The notes beneath the pieces are model-generated. The model did no database searches. It saw nothing but the letters and a program-made list of their open reading frames with translations, and was not told the origin of the DNA. From Pampus argenteus (Eukaryota; Chordata; Actinopteri; Scombriformes; Stromateidae): a stretch of 64,000 bases of DNA. The stretch is taken from assembly GCA_036937835.1 (NCBI GenBank), contig CM072877.1:19873001-19937000 (forward strand), read 5' to 3'. The position numbers and the translations under genes were made by a program. Below, piece by piece: positions 47,256-60,790 of this stretch (positions are counted from its first letter, which is position 1; every line of letters starts with the position of its first letter).

Positions 47256-48949
47256 GTAGACACACAGCATTCTTTAACATTTTTAACCATTATATGAACT
47301 TCTACATGAAATTATGCATTCTTTTTAACACATTTCAATCATGAACTGCTCTTTGGCCTCTACAGTTAGTTGGCTCTCAGTGGCTGTTTTTCCAGGGAGA
47401 AGTGTGCTGATTTTGGTGATATTTCCCTTTTCCCTCTTCTCCAGAGATTCATCTGCTTCCTGCTGGGAGGGATTTTTGGAAGGCAGGTCAACTTTGGACT
47501 GTTCTCTTCCTTTTTGTTGTGGACGTGCTTTGTAAGGACAAGAAAGCAGCATATTGCCTTTGTCATGTCAGCTCCTCCTGTAACTATCCAGGTGTGCTTC
47601 TGGTGGCAGAATTACCCAACATCATGCCACCACTAAACTCCTGTAAAATAGCACAACCCGTCACTGATGTTGTGAACAGTTTGTGTTGGTGGAAAGCCAA
47701 GCACTGCAGAAAGGTTTTACCTGAACCGGCTTTGTGTCAGAAACCCTCCCTGTGTGAGAGCTGTGTGCGCTTGCATTCATGCATACAGCACATGGACATG
47801 TCTGTGTGTGCAAAGCCTGCGCTGTGGTCAACAAAGAGCGGCTGAGCAGGATAATCATAATGCCATCATTATGTGTTCCTGTTGACTGAGCAGAGACATG
47901 CTGTTCCTGCTGGATACATTTCTTGGAGCAACAAGACGCTTCCAGGCCTGCACACATATAGTAATACTTCAGTTTGGTACAGAAGCCCTCAAAGGACAAA
48001 ACTATAAACGGAAAGAATGATGTTGAAGAACTGAAGGTAACCGGCAGACAGAGCAACACTTCCACTGTGGAGAAACAGCTCCCAGTAATGGTGACAATAA
48101 ACTGTAGATAAATCTGTTTCTTCCAGCGTATGATGGACGCAGAGCGTAACATTCATCCGTCTTTTATACGATCATTATTTGTCAATAGTTTTCATTTTGT
48201 TGTTGTTGTTTTTGTTGTGACAAACAAGGTCGTCAGTGAATATTTCACATGGATGAACGCTGCGGTGAACGTGATCATTTTGCATTTCTTTTTTCAGAAA
48301 GAGACGGATCAAAAACACTGACCTGTGCGCTCTGTTGCTTCATCCAGCGTTTTCATTTGAAGCAGCTCTGCCGTCCTGGTAAGATTAATACTGTTCAAAA
48401 GGACACGTCCTTTACCTCTGGCTATACAAACACACACACACACACACTCATATATGCACACACACTGTCTTTAAAACAACAGAAGAAGAGAGGACAGCCA
48501 GCCGCAAGCTACATTCCTATGAAAAACATTGAAAGAACATCTGAATCTCTCCTCCATTATCCTGCTGCCGAAGGAGCGTAAACAGACACTGTTTACACGT
48601 TGTAATTTGTCAGCAACATTACAGTAACACGACGCATAATAGCAATTCAATACGCTGTGAATACAACAAGATCAACCTGTGAGGAGACGACAGGAGGAAG
48701 AGTGTGTGTTTGGACCGAGGGAGGAAAAAATGATTTATTTACAAAGAATTAGACACAGAAACACACACACACACACAGACACACACGCATGTACACACCA
48801 TGTGCAAAAACGTGATAAGAAATGCAGCATCATTCATCTCCTCACTGGAAGTCTCCCTCTCTCCTCCTTTTGAGATCCATCTTTCTTCTCATACCTCCAC
48901 TCGTCTCTCCCTCCCGCCAGCCAACGCAGGAGAAGCTTATTTATTTACA

Positions 48950-49182
48950 GCTGTACAATGACGGGGACACAATCCACAGTCTGTGCAGAAAGTGCATTCA
49001 AAAGTTTATCTGAAGTTATTATGAAGCTTCAGAGTCCAAATGAGTCAAATCTTTCAACGTTACAGTGTTTTTAGAGCCAAAGTCCCTCTTTTTGTTCCTA
49101 TACTTCCACCACAGCTCAACAGGGAAACACAAAGAGGGAATTTGATGCTAAACAGACTGTAAATGTGTCAGATATCCACTTT
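48950..49182 (+). mobile_element. dispersed repeat, TTCAACGTTACAGTG family, copy 3
   Basis: Shares about 109 bp of apparently identical sequence with copy 2 and a more diverged left part (GGGGACACAATCCACAGTC against GGGGACAAAATCCACAGTC). Confidence 0.75.
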
Positions 49183-51478
49183 TGTGTTGTTTTTTTTAAT
49201 TTTATTGGAGAAATTTGATGGTGGTGTTTACATCTGACACCAAGAATTCGAATGTCAGGCAGGTAAACACGGTGCAGGTACCAGACCTGGGTAGTAGACC
49301 AGGGAGTGATTCAGACTAAAGTAAAAACATGCAAATGATGTCCCAAAAAACATGAACACATTCAGCAATTTATGCCTGAACTCTGTGCAAAAATTGCTAT
49401 ATTATTTTCTATAAATAATGAAAGCCTTTAAGCCTTAAAACCTGGTGGACAGGAACGAGCAAGTCAGAAAAATCCTAAAGACTTTGAAAAGCTAAAAGCC
49501 ATCAACGTTTAGAAAAGGAAGAAAACAGCAGAACACGCTGACAGGAACGAGGCAGCCAGCCGGAGCTTCACTAGTGGCTATAAAACAGCATGTAAAATAC
49601 ATATCTTAAGCAAACTGGAGCATGACTGCTACAGTAATGTACCCTCCTCTGCCAGCAGTCCCAGCCTCAGGAGATGCACTGCGATCAGACAGAGCTAGAA
49701 TATATATATTCAGATCCTTTACTTATAGGCTCCATGATGTTTCCACTTATCCTGCCTGATGTGGTCACGTCTCAAGACCATGATGATGCTCTGATTTTCA
49801 CATGTCATAGCAGGAAAGACATAGATGTAGATAATAACATTAACTCAGCATTTCAGCTCTCGGATTAGACTGAAGAACCAACTTAGATGTTCAAACTGTG
49901 ATTGGATAGTTAGCCTCTACTTACGGTAGAAAGTGTCACTTTATGACCTATTTTGTTAAGTTGTTGCCGTAGAAACTTCTGAATTCTTAGTGAATCTTTG
50001 TGCAGTCGATTGTATAACAGCTCTTTTCCATTTCAGCTGTGTTTTCCATATTTTTTTTCCATATGAATGCACGATGGCAGATGATAACTGTTGTATGTTT
50101 GGCTCTCGGGACTGAGGAGGAACTATGGCAACGTCGTTCATCTCGACCAGAGGCTCGTGTCTTTGTTTTGTTTCCTCTATGCTAGACACAATTGAGAAAT
50201 CCATTCGTATAACCTTCTACGTTTGTGTGTGCAATATGCAAATGTGAATGTGCATATGCATGTGTTAGCATTAATTTGTGTCTGTGCAGTCTCTCACATG
50301 AGCGAGGAAGAGACACGTTTACCCTAACCCTAACCAAATCACTCCTCCAAGTTACCGTCCAATCAGAGGCCACGTAGAGCCAAAGATTAAAATAAGGAGG
50401 AGGAGACTCTTAAGTGGATCATGACTCATTTTCTCGCTCAGTAAATTCAGATCATGAACCAAAATGATGATAAAATGTTTTCTTTTTCTTTTTTTTTTCC
50501 TGAGCACGTTCCTGCTGCACAAAGGTGATGAATTTTGAATGTGACAAGAGATGAAATTAATTTGTAGAGTCTTAGCCGCCATAATAAGGTCACGTCTGCT
50601 TGTGCTTTCTGTTTCTCTCTTCCCCATTGTGTGGAAGCACATGCAGTTTAAGTATATGTGGTTGAGCAAATCCCACTACTCAGTCAGCTTTATAAATATG
50701 TATTTAAAATACGAGCAGCTCTATTTGTCTGCCCTATATTCAATTTATAACAGAATAATCTGTGAACTATTAGGTAAAATGTAATCCCTCCTCATTCTCT
50801 GCTGTATTGAATCTATTCACACAGCTGGCTGCATCCACAGTGCAGCGCAGGGTGGAGAAGGTGGATATGAGCACTCTCATTTATCACTCCATATCTGCAC
50901 ATTCATAGGAAAACGTGCATGAATGTATTTTTAAAACATATACACATCAGCAGATCATGTATCCTGCATGTGATGTGTTTACACACATCTCATGTCCATG
51001 TTGAAGTCATACATGATATGAGCACATTAAATTCATCTAAACATTTATCATTAGGAGCTCACACATGAATAAACACAGATATTACTGTCTGCTGATGTGC
51101 CTTTTATGTTTGGCATCTACAGCACTTATATGTGGGTCTTAATTAAAAGTAATGAGCAGAATGGTTGAATATTCAGAATTATGTCAATGTAAATGCATTC
51201 AGTGACTCAAAAGTCCAGACAGAGTGTGGAAGTGGAAGTAAAAAGTTCAACAGTTCAACATATAATGTTCAGGAGGACAAGACTAAACCAGAATATTGTT
51301 TATCATGTTTACCATGTTAGGTTAGCATGTTAACAGCACTAAACATGAAGTACAGGTGTGTCTGCAGGTATTTGATCATTCACTAAGTATTAATCAAACT
51401 GACATGAATGTCTGAACCCAAGAGGAAAAGCCAAAGAATCATCAAGGTGTTGTTCCACCTGTCAGGATGTTTCAGTCT

Positions 51479-52024
51479 GGACCACTAGAACCTCTTTAAG
51501 GAAACCTACAACCCATTTAAGAACCCATAGAACCTCCTCAGTGACTGCTAGAACCTCTAAATGGACCATTAAACCTCCTAAATGTCTTCTCGTTAACCTT
51601 AAAGAATCAAGTTTAACCTCCTCAATGAACGTTTTAAACTTTTTCTAGACATGTATCTTAAAAAATAAAATAGTCCAAAATATATGTCCACCAGAACCTC
51701 TAAATTGATACTAGATCCTTTTTAAGGTCCAATAGAACCTCAAAATGTACCAGTAGAAGCTTCTCATTTACCACTAAAACCTCTAAATGAACCTCCTTCA
51801 GGTCCACTACAATGTGTGACCAGTAGAATCTCTAAATGGACCCACTAGAACCTCTTTAAGATCCACTAGAACCTCCTAAGTGATGACCTCTAGAACGTCT
51901 TGAAGGACGACTACACCTCCCAAACTTATTCCAAACGTTCAGAACCTCTCACAGGGCCTGTAGAACCTCCTGAATGACCACTAGGACCTCCTAAAGCACC
52001 ATTAGAACCTTCTTTAGAACCTTT
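51479..52024 (+). repeat. degenerate tandem array with TAGAACCTC motif
   Basis: About 550 bp in which CTAGAACCTC, or close variants, recurs every 20-30 bases, joined by AAATGGACCA- or TTTAAGGTCC-like spacers. The copies are strongly diverged, so the array is old. Confidence 0.8.
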
Positions 52025-52889
52025 AAACAACACAATGAACAAAACGATTGATTGAACTATATGGAAACATTTGCACTTATTGTGTGTCTCAACACTCATT
52101 TATTGAGGTTCTTCCTCAATAATTCATCTGTAATGTCCTCTAGAATGTATTTGGCAAAGCAATCAATATATTGATATATATATAACTTGATAGTATATAC
52201 AACAAAGTCTTCGAGACGTTTGAATTCGGCTTTTCTTGCTTTACTTTTTTTCATTAAGAGTTACAGGAGTCTGTGCTGACAGCAACAAATCTCTTCAGGC
52301 AGAATAAGGAGGGATGAGTGGAAGGAGCAGTTGGAGGATAAAGAGACATTGTAGATTAAAATTCAACATGTAGAGTAATAGATCAGCGTAAGACACGAGG
52401 ACACCAGAGGGAGAGACGTACCTTAACTGTCAGATGAGAGACAAAGACGAAAGTACAGGAGAGAATGAGTCAGAATGCTGCTTTCATCTGCTTCACTCAC
52501 TAATTTTCAACCTTATTTGATGTGTTTCCTCTTAAAGACAGAGGGAGGGAGAGGGGAGAGCTGCTACATAATGGATGGAGGGAAAAGAGAGGTTGTGAGC
52601 ACTTAACTGATGCTGTGAACTCAGCGTAACCCTTCGTTACTGCTGCTGCGTCTGTCAAGCATTTCACTGTAGCACAAATGCGTTTTATGTTCATTTCCAT
52701 CAAAACTGTTAGTCAATCTGGAAATTGTAGGTGCTTGATTTCAGATACAAATAGTCCAAAGCAGGTTTTTCATTTTTAGTTGGTGAACAAAAAAATCGAA
52801 ATGTACAATTACTCTCATAATAAATAGGTAAGAGGTAAAAGTACAAAAGTACTTTGAATAAACTCCTTAAAGTACAAGTTACTTTGGGA

Positions 52890-53110
52890 TTTAATGTCTG
52901 TGTAGATTCTCACTCAACCAGGTCATCATAGTCAAAGGAGTTGAGTTTTATGCAACTGAAGAGGGGTGTGGTCTACAGCGCCACCCTCTGTGATCCAGAG
53001 ATATAGCTCCTGGTTTCCATCATCAGGTTAGAAAGGTGAAACGTCTTCAAGATCGAAGACCAGTTGCTACAACTCAACTCCTTTGACTTTGGGTTTCAAT
53101 GTTATATTAG
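52890..53110 (+). mobile_element. inverted-repeat element with GGTGAAACGTCTTCAAG
   Basis: 18-bp perfect inverted repeats at 52930-52947 and 53071-53088, extended inwards by GCAACTG/CAGTTGC with a one-base gap. Inside is GGTGAAACGTCTTCAAG (from 53035), and TAGATTCTCACTCAACCAGG lies just outside. These motifs recall the ends of teleost Penelope-like retroelements. The assignment is from memory of such motifs and is tentative. Confidence 0.5.
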
Positions 53111-53179
53111 TGTGTAACATATGTAAACATGCTGCCTTCAAATCAAAAGCCATGGCTTCAATCTGCTGTTACATTATGA

Positions 53180-53306
53180 CTGAGTTATCCTGAAGCTGAC
53201 CAATCAGAACAGAGCGGGCTCATCAGGAGGCGGGCCTTAAAGAGACAGGAGCTAAAACGTCCTGTTTGAGACAGAGGCTGAACTGAGGGGCTGCAGAAAG
53301 GACCAG
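53180..53306 (+). mobile_element. dispersed repeat, GAACTGAGGGGCTGC family, copy 2
   Basis: CTGACCAATCAGAACAGAGC, GGCGGGCCTTAAAGAGACAG and GAGGCTGAACTGAGGGGCTG are in the order typical of a fish miniature transposon. The last block matches 47104-47156. Confidence 0.65.
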
Positions 53307-53804
53307 GATAAGATCAATAAGGAGGTTTTAACTGGAAACCATGCAGAGATATTCCAGTAGAGACAGAATAGAAATACAGAGCTGGACATGTGCAGGATAT
53401 GTCTTTAAATTCAGTTCATAGACTTTAAAAACATTCAGATCCACTAACAATGAAAGCGTTGAGCCTGCAGAGTAAATCCTGTGTGACAGATGTCTAGCTG
53501 TGGTGTTAACATAGCTGTTGTTATATTTCAGCTGCCACATTTTCATGGAGGTGACACGGCAGGAAAGAGGAAAGAACAAACATTTCTAAGCCAATTATAG
53601 GAATATTCTTTAGCATGCCAGCGTGTTTAGATAGATCCAATTAGAAAAGTGCACACAGCCTCTGCCTAATAAGCATAAATACACAAAATCTGACAAATGC
53701 TGAAAAAAACTTTCCAGTAAAACCCCCCAAACAATTTTGCAGTTAAGTAGAATAACACAGAAAGATCTTCAGTGTATTTGTCAGCTATCCTGGTGGCAGC
53801 GGTA

Positions 53805-53806
<2 letters not shown>

Positions 53807-53855
<49 letters not shown>

Positions 53856-53870
53856 TGTGCATGTGTGTGT
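53807..53870 (+). repeat. (GT)n microsatellite
   Basis: About 30 GT units, with GCGC near the end. Confidence 0.97.
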
Positions 53871-54032
53871 GAATATATAATATCCCCCAACAGTCATTAG
53901 TGGAATCTAGGACTCGTTACTGGAGCTGTCTTGTTACAAACTACAGTCAAACATGTTGTTTTATTCATGTTTCATCTCACAATAGTTAATCACATCAACT
54001 AGCACTACTACACAAACATCCATGGCCCATTT

Positions 54033-54033
<1 letters not shown>

Positions 54034-54067
<34 letters not shown>
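54034..54067 (+). repeat. (CA)n microsatellite
   Basis: About 17 CA units. Confidence 0.97.
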
Positions 54068-54071
<4 letters not shown>

Positions 54072-55032
54072 CGCCATTGTTTGTTTTTTTTCCACATTTC
54101 TTGCCAATTATAAAAATTCAATAACGGTACAATTACCAAGTATAACAATCATGAAACGCTATGATGCTAAACTGAAACCCAGCGGAGTGAAACAATGAAA
54201 CAAATGCAATCAAAAACAAACTAGTAGACAGTACAGTGAGTGGTGTGGAGAGCGGAAGAAAAACGGTAGAAATAACTCGAGGCTGTTTAGTGCTCTTAAA
54301 TAGATTTATCAGCAGCACGAACGTCTCGTTGTAAAGTAAAACATGTAGGTTTATGCACACCGGCAACACTAAACTAAACTAAATCAAACAATACAGAAAA
54401 TACAATCCAACAACAACTGAACAGAAACACAGGACTAAAATAAAAACTGAACTAACGAGGAGATGAGGTGCTGGTGGACAGGTAGCTGATTGGCTGGAGA
54501 AACACATGTAGCCGGGCGGGACTGACGACACTGATGCAGGCTGAGAACACGGGGAAAAACTCACAAACAGCCTTCTTAATAAACCAACATACACAAAACC
54601 ATCTGAGCATGAACATGAATATAAACTAAAACACACAACACTATAACCTACAAACCCACAGAGACTGAGCATATCAATAAATAACAGATCAATAAACACA
54701 AGGGCGTCTAAAGCAATGTTTAATAAACCAGTCAGGTCATCTTCATATTATATAATATTAATACCTCTGACCTTCTCTAGTCTGAGGGCACCTGTTGGAC
54801 CATGACACTCGTTTAAAACTAACTTTACACACAAACTTCATAAATCACTTCATGAACAGATGATAAAACACAGTCCAGCATCGTTGGTACATGTATGTTG
54901 CACCAGAGGAAATAAAAACACACATGACATCATCATTTCAGTTGGACTTTAAGAAAAACAGGCACCATTCAGCTGCATCATATAGTCTGAAGACAACCTG
55001 TGCACACAGATGAGGCAGAAACACTAATATTA

Positions 55033-55065
<33 letters not shown>

Positions 55066-55997
55066 AGCTAATACAAGTATTGAGATTATTAACTTCTTTT
55101 CTCTTTATTTTTTCCCTTCCGTCGCCTCCGTCTCCTCCAGTCTCTACTTCACTGTAACTAAAGGAGCCGTAGCTGAACTCCATTAACACTCAACACTGAC
55201 AGAAGGATGAAGCCTTGTGAGGACGCAGTCTGGAGCTCATCGAGAGGCTCCTTATGCACGAACGCCAGAGAAGCCACACACATGCATTACCCTAACCAAA
55301 CAACGTCCTCACAATGTAATAACTACTTTAAATGGTTTGTATGTTTTTATTGATTGTTTCTTGTTATTAACTTTATTCTTGTGAAGAATTTTAGCTTCGC
55401 TCAGAGTTGATTCCCTCCACACTCATCTGTCCCTTTTGGCCTTTTCTCTGACACTGCTTGGCATTCCTGCTCTGTTTTCCTGACTTTAAACTCCTGCCAA
55501 CCTGTAATCATCACTGTCAGGTACAGAAAGTCATTCTCACCCACACCGTGTGCTGCATGCATGCAAACACACACACACACACACACACATACATACGAAC
55601 AGTGTGAGCTAGTAATGAGACACAGGTGTCAGGTGGGAGAAATGGCAGCCATCACTTTGATAATACAACTCAGCGAGACACAATCTCTGCCTCGCTCTCC
55701 CTCTCGTTCTGTAAACGTATTTGTTTTGTTGCGTCTATTTTAAAAAGAGAATCAGAGTGGACGCAGCAGTGCTTTGTCACAAAAACACATCTCACGCCTC
55801 ACTTTAGTGATCATTGTTAGTGTCTGAGCATCATACAGTGTGACTCACTACCTGTTCTACCTGTGGAAGCTGATGATTTTACCAAAGGTTGCTTTTTAAG
55901 TGCAGGAAATGCTCATAATCAAAACACGACACAGAGTCGACAGCACAGCAGCAGCTTCGGTCCTACATCACAAACGTCCAAACTGTTCTTCAGCTGA

Positions 55998-56100
55998 CGT
56001 AGCATTGTTAGTCGTTTGGTCCATAAAATGAACGATGAGACGTCTACGTCACTGTTTCTCAAAGCAAGAGAAGCAATCTTGAATGTCTTATTTTGCAGTT
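55998..56100 (+). mobile_element. dispersed repeat, GATTAATC family, fragment
   Basis: TAGTCGTTTGGTCCATAAAATG matches the internal block of the copy at 9632. Confidence 0.5.
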
Positions 56101-56373
56101 TTCAGTTTGTTCAGATATGTGGAGGATAAAAACTGAACGCTGCTTCTCCAGGTTCAGTTTAGAGAGTCACAACGGAGCAGCACATCAGAAACGATTCAGC
56201 GCTTCAGAAACCAACAGCAGTAATTTAGGTGTAAAGATCTGAACACTGCAGGGATGTGAAACACTTTCTTGGTGCATCTGAATCTGCTGCAGCTGTCGAG
56301 TCCAGTGAAGACACATGGACACGTCTCCCCACATCCTGTTCAGACATAAGCCCTTGAACCCGTGATATATTCT

Positions 56374-56480
56374 TAAAGGGATAGTCTGAGGTACTTATCC
56401 ATAGTCAGTTTGTAACCTGCAGTAGATGCTCTGTTTGTTTTGAGATGGAGGCACTGACTGCTTAATATTCAGACACATTG
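56374..56480 (+). mobile_element. AAAGGGATAGTCTG-type miniature transposon
   Basis: TTAAAGGGATAGTCTGAGG, GTACTTATCCATAGTCAG and CTGCAGTAGATG follow the known order of the left end of this element type. Confidence 0.65.
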
Positions 56481-58490
56481 ATTGCAGGTGCTGCTGGACA
56501 CAAGTTCAGGACAGTTTGTTAGTAGTAAACAAGACATTATTATTGTTTTTGTCTTCAGATTATAAATGTGAAGTTTTTATAGATCTCATAATGAACCTTG
56601 AGATTTGTTTTTCACCACCTGCGTTTCTAGACCACCTTTAAAAGCCTCATCTGCCGCTGTGTTTTCTGTGAGATGAGGAACAGATGCTAAGTTTGATACG
56701 TCTGCAGAGTCAGTTGTGTGCTTCCTGTTTCATTGAAGAGTCACCTTTCTTTTTCTATTACCTACCAGGACAGGAAATGAGGAAGCTACTGACACGCTGG
56801 GCCCCAGCTTGTCCTGGAAAGACTCATGAGTGCCATTAGCCCTGCAGCCTGGACCCAGCACATATCAGTTAGAGCCTTGAGTACACAAATAACTGGACGT
56901 GCTGTGCTTTTATCAGCGAGGAGTCAGAGGATGACTCACGTAGACTGGAGGGGGATTGTTTAATACAGTTTTAAACCAAATCCATCAAAGACGCACTAGT
57001 GTGATCCTGCAGCTGGTGTTCTGACTCTTCTAATAGCTTGATCACTATTCACGTCATTGGCTCACACCGATTTGTATTTGTGTGTTTATTTTCCTATAGA
57101 ACAAAAATGGGAACTGTATAAATATGAAACACACATATTTCTCAGGTGTAATACAACACATTCACATCTTCAGCCACAATTGACTGACTGTTAACTTTAT
57201 TTTATCTCTTTTGCTCCTGAAACTATTATTGTTATATGATTTTTTATGATTTATGGTGAGCCTTTATAGGATGTTTCTCTGCTGATGCTTTCATTTCTTT
57301 CTGTTGTCTTTTTAGTTCCCCAACAGGCCGATATGTCATGAGAGGAAACAGATGCTCTTCTCCTTTCTCTCAGGTGTACAGGTGTAACAGTTTTCTGTTG
57401 ATTGGTGATCACATGATGGGAGCTTTATAAAGAGGAAGCTCACTGCTGTCACGCGCGCTCTGAGGACACCTGTTTCAGATCAGCCAATTAAATGGTCATT
57501 ATCAGTACCATTATAATGCTTCAGACGGGTTGGGTTATAACCTAACCTCCTCCAACAGTCAGCTCATACAGATCAGGCGCCTCCAGATTACCTCTTGTAA
57601 TCTTGTTGTGATCAACCATATGATAATTGATAATGGTCTTCATTCAATCAATCAATAACATTTAAAGTGGGTGCTGAGGACAGCTTTATGCTCAAACACA
57701 TCAGTGGATTAATCAGACAGATAGAAACATGCTAACACCGACGTTCGGCCTGTTTGGGGACCAATACGAGGGTATAGTCTCCATTAAAGTCATCAGCTGT
57801 TAGCAGCTCCTGTTAGCATCACTGTGATACTGAAGGTTTTTTCTGTCATCTGGGACCATAAATTCAATTTCAGATTCCCAACTGTGATGTTCATCCTGTC
57901 TGAATGCAGCTTCCAGTTTACTTAAATCATTTGTGCTCAGAAAGATGAAAACTGTTCATTAAAATATTGACGTAACACTGAAACAGAATGATGCATTTAT
58001 TAATTCAGTTTTTCACTAATTATTTAAATGAAGCTTCTCATGATGCTGTTACTGCTGTGTGGTTACTGTGTTCATACATTCGAACCACGCATGTTCACTC
58101 GCCCACTGCCAGCGCTACACACACATTCATCTGCTTTTACACATACAAACAAACACTTAACACCCGGTAAATCCACAGCTGAGAGTGTTGCCTTTAATCC
58201 ATTATTCATAAATTCATATGTCGTGCTCCGTCAACAAACCAAAGGAACGATGACGAAGCACCATGAACGTACGGTTCATACTGTCCACACAAACAGCATC
58301 TGTGTTATAAAACATCAACACACATCACACACATCTGTACAGACACTGCAGGCCGCCACCATTCACATCTTATTAAAACACATTACCTGAACAATCCCCG
58401 TCTCCCACAACCCATTTAATTCAGCAGTGCTCTGAAAGATCTGCAATCTGTTCTCATTACACTTATTCTCACACTCTCCCTCTTTATCTG

Positions 58491-58560
58491 TCCTCCCCTC
58501 CCCTCCCACGCATGCCTCCCCCTCTCCTCCCTCTCCTCCCTCTCCTCCCTCTTCCTCCCT
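58491..58560 (+). repeat. pyrimidine-rich CTCCTCCCT repeat
   Basis: About 70 bp of C/T with a 9-bp CTCTCCTCC periodicity. Confidence 0.9.
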
Positions 58561-58682
58561 CAGGTGGATGGTGTAATTGCTGTGGTTTAACCGGTACTGT
58601 GTTTGATCTCACGCTTATCCTCTGAAGCCTCTCGCTCATGAAAGAGATGAAGGGAAGAATGCATCTACCCAAGGAGCGCCTG

Positions 58683-58684
<2 letters not shown>

Positions 58685-58714
<30 letters not shown>
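58685..58714 (+). repeat. (GT)n microsatellite
   Basis: About 14 GT units. Confidence 0.97.
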
Positions 58715-58715
<1 letters not shown>

Positions 58716-60685
58716 GAGTGGGAATTGCTTCAGTCTGGTCTGATTTTTGCAGTAATTCAATTATTGCAGTGGTAGCAGTGGAACTGCAGGCTAAAGCACA
58801 CAAATCACTTCAATCTAAAGCCAATTCCTTCCCTTTTCACCTCCTATGTATTACACAGACGTGAAGCCATTTTCTGTGCTGTCTTTTATTAGATTCTCAT
58901 CTGCAGCCTTCGGCTAGCGGTGCCCAGAAGATGAAGTGGGCTGCAGTTGTTTCTTCTGTAATGTAGATGATCTGAAGATGTTTTATTGATCTGAGCTGCC
59001 CACCTCCTCATGCCTTGGATAGATAGTTTTACATTCGAGTAGTCGGGAATGGATCATTTATTAACAACTGGTATTAATAAGACAAATCTTACAGGTGAGC
59101 AGGTGTGATGATTGTTTTCTGTGTTCGGCTACAGTTAATGTGCTCACATCAAATACACAGGAAAGTATATTTATCTCAGCAAAAGGACTTTTATACAAGA
59201 TGTTTGTAAGATAATCAGGGTTCAGATTTAATTCTGACTTATTATATATTATAAAAATAAAATAAAATCATTTTCTGTCGAACAAACAAGTAAAGAGTTG
59301 TAAATGTAGAACAGATTTATAGGTGGCAACCAATGATAACCAATCTAGTCTCCAACAGCAAAAACAACATATACTCACATGAATCATATTTAGACAAATC
59401 CCTCATACTATCTTAATAGTATAATATATATTTATTTATATTAAAAAAGCCTCAAACCTCCAAACTCATTGTAGTGTCACTGCAGCTTCATGTTGGTCAT
59501 TGGTTGGTAAAAACCTCAAAAACCTGACTCGAGTAGTAAAACAGCAGTTATCCTTTAAGATGTGTACTATATTAGTGCCTGCAGCTGATGCATACAAGGT
59601 TGTGTGTCGTGCTGCCTTGAACATGCATCAAACATGTGAAAGATTCATGATGCTTTTACACTCAGAGCCAGTCAGCAGTGCTTTCATAATGTAGGATGAG
59701 ATAATCACAGTAATTGCCTCATTTGTGCACATGTCAGCAGAGGGAGTTCAACTTCTGACTCTTTAGAGAAATAATGCAGCAGTGTTACAAAATACTATAT
59801 CCCGCCTATTACTGCAGCAGTCAATCATTTAAACTGCAAAACTGGAAATATGATTGCATCCCGCGAGGGTGGAGATTCAGATTAACTCCTGCTGTGTGAG
59901 GCGATAAACACCCGGAGAAGAATTTCATACCTGTGGAATATGTATTCTACAAAAAAAGAAAAGATAAAATAAAATAAAAAAATTCATTGCAAGAGAAGTT
60001 TCCCATCTGTTCCAGGTCAGGTGTGTGTTGGTGGGATGTTCAGCAGAACCACCTCACTGTTAATTCAACCAGTTCTGCAAACCTGCAAGTCTGTTATCAA
60101 TTTAATATGCTATTTATGAAAAGCATTCAATGTATTTACAACCAGAAATGATTCAGTGTAGTTTTTTCATAGTTGTATAGTAGCTCAGTGAGTATTTAGC
60201 TCAGACTCTTAAAGGTGCTTTCAGACAGTCCAAGGTCTTTGTGTTGAAGTGAGTTTCTCTTCATTGTTGTCGTTCAGGAAACTCTGATACAGTAAAAATC
60301 AGTTTCCTGCGGTTGCCATGGTGACACAGCTTATTGAAGAAGTTGAACAATCATTAACTTCAAATTCAAAAAGGAAGAGTGCATGTTCACAAGATGGAAG
60401 GCCGCTGTGTTTATGTATATACAGAAAATGCCTGCATTTATTGTTAAGCTGCATTTACTTTATTTTATTTTATTTACAGGTTTCAGAGCTTTTTCTCTTC
60501 TTCTTCCTGCTGTAGATGAAAACAAACGCTGTACAAGTGACCCACAACAGCAGAGCTGATTAGAGACTTCAGTCTGCTTCTTTCTGTGATCACATAAATT
60601 GTTTTAATGCAGCTTCATTCACAATATTCATATTTAAATATTTATATCTGTTATTAGACATCAAAATATGTGTGTGAAATATTTC

Positions 60686-60790
60686 GGGCTGATTGTTTTC
60701 ATTATCAAATAATCTGCTCATTATTTTCTCATTTAATTATTTGGTCTATAAAATATCAGAAAATAATGAAAGATCTCTGTTATAATTAAA
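60686..60790 (+). mobile_element. dispersed repeat, GATTAATC family, fragment
   Basis: GGGCTGATTGTTTTCATTATC, then TTTGGTCTATAAAATATCAG and AAAATAATGAAAG follow the family order. Confidence 0.6.

Noticed and set aside
47661..48152. 163-codon minus-strand open frame and overlapping plus-strand frames
   Set aside because: Frames are open on both strands with no recognised motif; treated as chance or old repeat sequence.
50320..50337. CCCTAACCCTAACC telomere-like sequence
   Set aside because: Only about two and a half units, so chance or a short repeat rather than an interstitial telomere.
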